Assembly: GCA_029207755.1 (NCBI GenBank)
Contig: JARCOQ010000001.1
Coordinates: 92,739,637-92,803,636, forward strand
Direction: 5' to 3'
Length of the DNA: 64,000 nucleotides
DNA from: Chamaea fasciata
Lineage: Eukaryota > Chordata > Aves > Passeriformes > Sylviidae
Made by a program: the position numbers and the translations under genes. Shown here one piece after another: positions 59,560 to 64,000 of the stretch. Positions within the stretch are counted from its first letter, which is position 1. Each line of letters starts with the position of its first letter. The notes under the pieces were generated by a model. That model did no database searches. It was not told the DNA's origin and saw nothing but the letters and a program-made list of their open reading frames with translations.

Positions 59560-59770
59560 GCCATGGGCAGCAGGCAACATTCTAAGACATTTATGCCTTA
59601 TTTATTTACCAATCAAATGTTTATATTGCACAACTTTCTTCAGCTAGTAATGTGGCTAATGATGCTCAGCTTCTGAGTATTTATGTCCAGTGAATGTGAC
59701 AATAGAGCATCTCCTGGCATTTCACCACTTCAGATGATGTATTTATAAATGGGGCTGACATGATTCAAAG
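59560..59770. promoter_or_regulatory. candidate conserved noncoding element, unproven
   Basis: Complex, non-repetitive AT-rich sequence free of decayed repeats, with homeodomain-like TAAT words, CCAATCAAAT (a CCAAT-box-like core, about 59610) and TTTATTTA words. Such texture is common in vertebrate conserved noncoding elements, but single-sequence inspection cannot show conservation. Confidence 0.15.
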
Positions 59771-61093
59771 GGAATGTGTTGCAGAAGAGCAAGATCTGAC
59801 ATATGTTCTAAAATGGAAATTTAAAAAATGCCTGCATGAACAGAGTAGCAAGAGGTTTGCTGTTTATAGCAGAACATTGCTTCAGGGTTAAAATTTCCAC
59901 ATTACATGTTGGCTATACTTCTTCTGGTAGGAGCTCCTAGTACAGCTGCAAATTCCTGCCCACCTCCCCAGCAGTCTCTGCCAGTACTGTTTGTGCCATT
60001 TGAGTAAAATACCTGACTCATTTGTTTTCATGCTAATCTGTCACAATATCCCATCTATAAGGACCCTCCCATGACAGGCTTTACAGTAGGCATGCATTCA
60101 TCTGAGGTTTGCAGGATTTGATGTTAGTTCTTGGAATGGAAGACCAGAACCAGACCACTGTGCATGTTTGGTAGGAGCTCACCCTGTGGGCACTGATTAT
60201 CTAGCAGGTAAGGGGGGAAACCAGTTTATGCTGAAGGCATGAACTGAAGGCTGAAGAGACTGGTTGGGTGATAACTGATGACGTTCAAGCCCTTTCATTA
60301 CTCTGATTTTTATGTATTTCAATAAGCAGAGCTCTTCAGAAAATATCAGTGCATTGAGTAAACATACCATAACAGATCAGCACATTCAGATGATGCCTTG
60401 CTCAGTATCACCTGAACTAAGGCTACAGAAAGATAAACTACAGGGAAAAACAGAAATTCTTTGTGACAGAATGGTTTTCATTAGAAAAGACCAGCTAGTC
60501 ACAAAACTGTACCTCTCTGTTTTCCCCTGGTAACCCCTGAGTTTTAATATAAGCTTTCACTGGAGGAATGCTTGGCTACAGGATAAGCTTTTGGCCCAAA
60601 TAATGAATCAGGGAAGAAAAACCGTGTGGTTGGTATATTTACTGCTTTCATGCCACATGGACTGGTCTTGAAACTGTTGGTTCTGCTTCAAGTCCACAAT
60701 AAATGAGTGGGAGCTGTTTCTATAAGAGAGGAAGTAGTAAACAGGTTCTTGTATTCAGACACCCCAACTGGAATGCAAACTCATGGCAGCATATGGCATT
60801 CCAATGCAAAGGAAAATTAACCCTGTGGGTTGAAAAAGCAAAGAACTCTCCTTGTAATGTACTTTATAGAGGCAGATCTCTAGGAGAGCCGTGTGATACC
60901 ACTTATATTTGTGGTGAAAACAGTATCTAAGGAGATGGGATGGACAGAACATTTAAAGATGCAGATGAGAGCAATAAGCTCTCCATATTTTTTTTCATTT
61001 CATTTCCTCTGCAACACTCCATAGTGCTTCCCCTTGCATCTTCACAGAAAATGAAGGAAATATGGATTATGAAATAAAGAAAATGAAGGATGT
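59771..61093. other. unique sequence, no gene seen
   Basis: No gene or repeat is recognised. Open frames are under 76 codons. Confidence 0.55.
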
Positions 61094-62142
61094 GGACTCT
61101 GAGGTAGGTTAAAAATTGGTCGAATTGATTGGCTCAGTGTTTTGTGATCAGTGACACAATCAGTTCAGCTAGAGCCCAGTCACTATATTGTATCCCAGAA
61201 ATCAGTCCTGCAGCTACTATTTTGTATCTTTGTTAATCACCTGGATGATGAGACACTACATGCTTTCAGCAAGATTGCAGACGGCAAAAAATTGAAGGAG
61301 TAGCTGATATGCCTGATGGTTGCACTGCCTTCCACAGGGACATAAACAGGATAGAGAAATGAGTGACAGGAATCTCCTGAAGCTCAAGTAAGGAAAATGT
61401 CAGGTCCTGCCCACGCACCATGCCAGGCTGGGGCCAAACTATTGTAAAATAGCCTGGCAAAAAAGGCCGCAGACATCTTGGAAGGCATTAGGTTGGCATC
61501 AGTTGGCAATGTGCTCCTGAAGCAAAGAAGGCCAACAGTGTCCTGGAGTGCATTGGGAAGAGCACTGTCAGCACATTGAGTGAGGTGACCCTTTCCCTCC
61601 AGACTGCCCTGATGAGATGTGGCTGGAGTGCTGGGTCCAAATCTTGGTTCCCTTGTGCAAATGGGCACACTGCAGGAGGGCCAGCAAAATCCCACTAAGA
61701 TGATTAAGAATTTGGAGCATCTGAGGTAGGAGGAAAGGCTGAGACAGCTGGGACCATTCAGCCCAGAGGTGGGAAGGCTCTGGGAGGTCTTTGTGCGTAA
61801 ATACCTGACAGGGATGAATTTTCATAGTGATGCATAGTGGCAGGAAAAGGGGCAATCAGCACAAACTGATGTAAAAAAAAATCCATTTAAATGTAAAAAA
61901 GCACACTTATTTTTTAACAGTGAGGATGTTCAAACATTTGCCCAGAAAGGTTGTGCAGTCATCATCCAAGAGGATATTCAAAACCAGACAAAATCTTGAG
62001 CAACCTGCTCTTGCTGACAACCATCAGGCATACCAACCACTCTGTTTTGTGTCACCTGTGATATGGATCAAAGCAGGGGCTTGGACTAGACAGTCTCCAG
62101 AGGTCTCTTCTCACCTCAGCCATTCTGTCACGCTATGCCAAA
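61094..62142 (+). repeat. older CR1 LINE fragment spanning RT catalytic region
   Basis: About 1,050 bases in plus orientation follow CR1 ORF2 and its 3' UTR. Near the start, CACCTGGATGATGAGAC and TTTCAGCAAGATTGCAGACG correspond to the family's 'DLDD' and 'SKFADDTKL' segment. Here the catalytic FADD reads IADG (61274-61285) and a TAG stop follows at 61301. Later words (AGGCCAACAGTGTCCTGG, GGCTGGAGTGCTGGGTCCAA, GGAAAGGCTGAGACAGCTGG, GGGGCAATCAGCACAAACTG, TTGGACTAGACAGTCTCCAG) keep the family order. The end has a degraded CATTCTGTCACGC tail. About 35 extra bases appear near 62020-62055. It is strongly diverged and dead. The tail type differs from the 54 kb copy. Confidence 0.9.
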
Positions 62143-62359
62143 ACTCTTCCCTTGACATTTCCAGCCATTAATTTCCTAACTGTAATTAGGAGATAAGTGA
62201 GGGACTGTGGCATAGACAGTTTTTGAGAAGAGAAGAAATCTTGTCATTCACAGAAATCATTTGCACATACTCTTCTTTTATTAGGTACCCTTTCCCCTCC
62301 TACCCTGCACACCCCTTCCCTCTTCCCCTTACACAGAGAAATACACAGTGGAAGAGATG
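62143..62359. other. unique sequence, no gene seen
   Basis: Short unique stretch with a C/T-rich part at 62289-62335. No gene is recognised. Confidence 0.55.
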
Positions 62360-62386
62360 TGTGTGTGTGAGAGTGTGTGTGTGTTT
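62360..62386. repeat. (TG)n microsatellite, interrupted
   Basis: TGTGTGTGTGAGAGTGTGTG followed by TGTG: a dinucleotide repeat broken by GAGA. Confidence 0.92.
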
Positions 62387-62701
62387 TTTCAGTGTGGTCT
62401 AAGTATACATCCAGGTTTTAGGTTTTGGCTTTTCTTTACTGAAAGTAAAATAAATGGTGAGTGTGGTGGTTTTTTTCCCTCTCATCTCCAATTCAATGGC
62501 ACTCTACACTGTTGGCAGTTTAATCTGACAGTGGAGCAGACAATAGTTGTAAGGAGAAATGGAATTACATTTTGCTCCCCTTTAGTTTAGGCAAATTTTT
62601 AAAATTAAGCATTAAAATGCAAAAACACTGTAAGAATGAATTAAAATGCAGAAATTGCCACTCACAGGAAGCATGCACAATTCTAATTCTAAACATCATT
62701 A
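62387..62701. other. unique sequence, no gene seen
   Basis: No gene or repeat is recognised. Confidence 0.5.
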
Positions 62702-62754
62702 CAAAAAAAAAAAAAACCATTCTGTGTCTAACGATCTTTTTTTTTTTTTTTTTC
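62702..62754. repeat. A-run and T-run in inverted arrangement
   Basis: An A-run of about 15 bases (62702-62716) and a T-run of about 17 bases (about 62738-62754) face each other across about 21 bases, so the strand can fold into an A/T hairpin. Confidence 0.9.
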
Positions 62755-63340
62755 CGAGAGGGGGGTGGAATGGTTAATTTGAATTACAAAAAAGCCTTGA
62801 TAACCCCCCACACATCAATTTACCTGTGAACAAAAAGATTCACACAGAGAAAATGGGACTTGGGACTATTTGATAAATTACTGCAGACTGCTTGAATATT
62901 CCATTAGCAAAATAATAGCTCGTTATGGAACCCAGAAGAATGTGGTATAATTATGATAGTACCATCCCCCCCACACACTATGGGGTAAGAGGAATGCAAA
63001 TGTTAGAAATGATAGCTACTTAACCACAATTTGGAGATAGGCCTGAAAACAAATCGAAGGGTTATATGATCTCAGGCATTCATAAGGATTTCTCCAACGT
63101 CAATGCCTTAAATTGCTGAATACATTCCGGCTAACTGAAGGTCATATTATTAGTAGTCATCTTTATTGTGGTAGAGTACAAGAGCCAGTGAAGAAGGAGG
63201 AGGCCTCTTGCAGATGAGATGTAAACAAAGAGCAATTGAGAGCCTCTGCCCCAAAGTTCTTGCAAACTAGAGCTAAACAAATGAGGCAAAACAAAGGGCT
63301 GATGCAGTGACACAAAATAGCATTTTAGTCTCACATCTGG
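62755..63340. promoter_or_regulatory. candidate regulatory stretch, unproven
   Basis: Unique, complex sequence with clustered words matching common developmental factor sites: ATGTAAACAAAG (forkhead TGTAAACA overlapping a Sox-like ACAAAG, about 63220), GAGCAATTGAG, AAACAAATGAGG, AAAACAAAGGGC (TCF/LEF- or Sox-like) and TTATTAGTAGTCA. No repeat or coding frame explains it. Motif words of this length also occur by chance, so this is only a place to look. Confidence 0.2.
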
Positions 63341-64000
63341 TTTTGTTTGTTCGGGCTTGGGGAGTCACTTTGGAAGTAAATGGAATGGGAAACCAAGCAG
63401 AGTGAGATACCAGAGTGGGGGAGTGGGGTGAGGGGATAATCCATGACGAACAAAAATCATTGCAGGTTTAGACATTTTTCTGTCTTTATTGCTTCTGCAC
63501 TTGTGGCAATGGCCACAGCTGCTGGCACATGTATTTAAACATGGTGTGCTGCTATTGCCCTGTGCCCAGTGTGCAGGATGCTTGGCATTTGGTGCAAAGA
63601 ATAGGGTTCTCTGTCTCATTTACTCAGTGTGACCTGGCTGCTTCCAGCTTTGTAGTTTGAACTCCTCCAGCCGGCAAGCTCCATGCAGCGCCCTCACCCC
63701 TGTGCTCTGTTGTGATGCAGATATAGCCCCTCCTCCATGGGCATTTATATGTGGATGTGAATGCAAATTAGAAGAAATAAAAGATCTGCTTTTTAAGATC
63801 AGGTGCCTCAGAATTCAAAGAAATGATTATAAAAATTGGCCAAACTGAGCTCACATTGGCTCCATTTCCACAGAACAGCTTTCAGTGGTTATGTAGGACC
63901 TGTGTCCAGCCATAGGCTGAAATCTGTGTTCAGCCTTTACTTCTTACTGTATTCTGCTATTAACAGCCAGTCTACAAAGTCTGTTATCTCTTCAGAGTAA
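63341..64000. other. unique sequence to window end, no gene seen
   Basis: A GC-richer part at about 63640-63740 carries CCAGCCGGCAAGCTCCATGC and a short plus-strand frame (63657-63848) with no recognised motif. CATGTATTTAAACATG (63526-63541) is a near-palindrome. No gene is supported. Confidence 0.5.

Noticed and set aside
1..64000. tRNA, rRNA, snRNA and CRISPR array
   Set aside because: I looked for A/B-box words such as GGTTCGAATCC, snRNA-like starts and regularly spaced repeats, and found none.

Overview
The window looks like a piece of a bird genome, probably a neoavian and possibly a songbird, taken from a gene-poor intergenic or deep intronic region. The evidence is the repeat content. 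At least eight, probably nine, 5'-truncated CR1 LINE fragments are present, several ending in the typical CR1 3' tail built on ATTCTATGA/ATTCTGTGA. There are also two solitary long terminal repeats of avian endogenous-retrovirus type, plus short A/T, CA and C tracts. Everything else is AT-rich, mostly unique sequence. I found no protein-coding gene, tRNA, rRNA, snRNA or CRISPR array that I could defend. The longest open frames either lie antisense inside repeats or show no recognisable domain.

Layout. Position 1 cuts through the end of a CR1 copy (1-97, +). From 98 to about 8200 there is unique sequence with a GC-richer patch (about 1150-1480), a tiny CR1 tail (6731-6805, +) and an (AC)n/A38 tract at 7497-7546. 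A solo LTR in minus orientation occupies about 8208-8803. Unique sequence follows to 15.2 kb, with a probable CR1 relic near 9.1 kb (-) and a local CpG cluster around 12.7 kb. CR1 copies lie at 15205-15372 (+) and 16738-17015 (-). A long, nearly repeat-free stretch runs from 17 to 31.5 kb, broken by a CR1 at 31548-32225 (-). More unique sequence leads to the second, about 1 kb LTR at 42941-43977 (+). Beyond it come a 34-nt hairpin and an A/C-only tract (45.7-45.9 kb), a CR1 tail (49314-49437, +), a large CR1 fragment (54010-54872, +) and an older CR1 fragment of about 1 kb (61094-62142, +). The final 1.8 kb is unique and contains a plausible conserved-regulatory stretch.

How it works together. 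No gene network is visible. The CR1 copies are dead: they are 5'-truncated, frameshifted, and in the 61 kb copy the catalytic FADD position reads IADG followed by a stop. The LTRs could once have supplied promoter or polyadenylation signals. The best non-repeat candidates for function are possible cis-regulatory elements, which only cross-species alignment could confirm. Family assignments rest on recognising consensus features by eye. Boundaries are approximate by roughly 10-20 bases unless stated.
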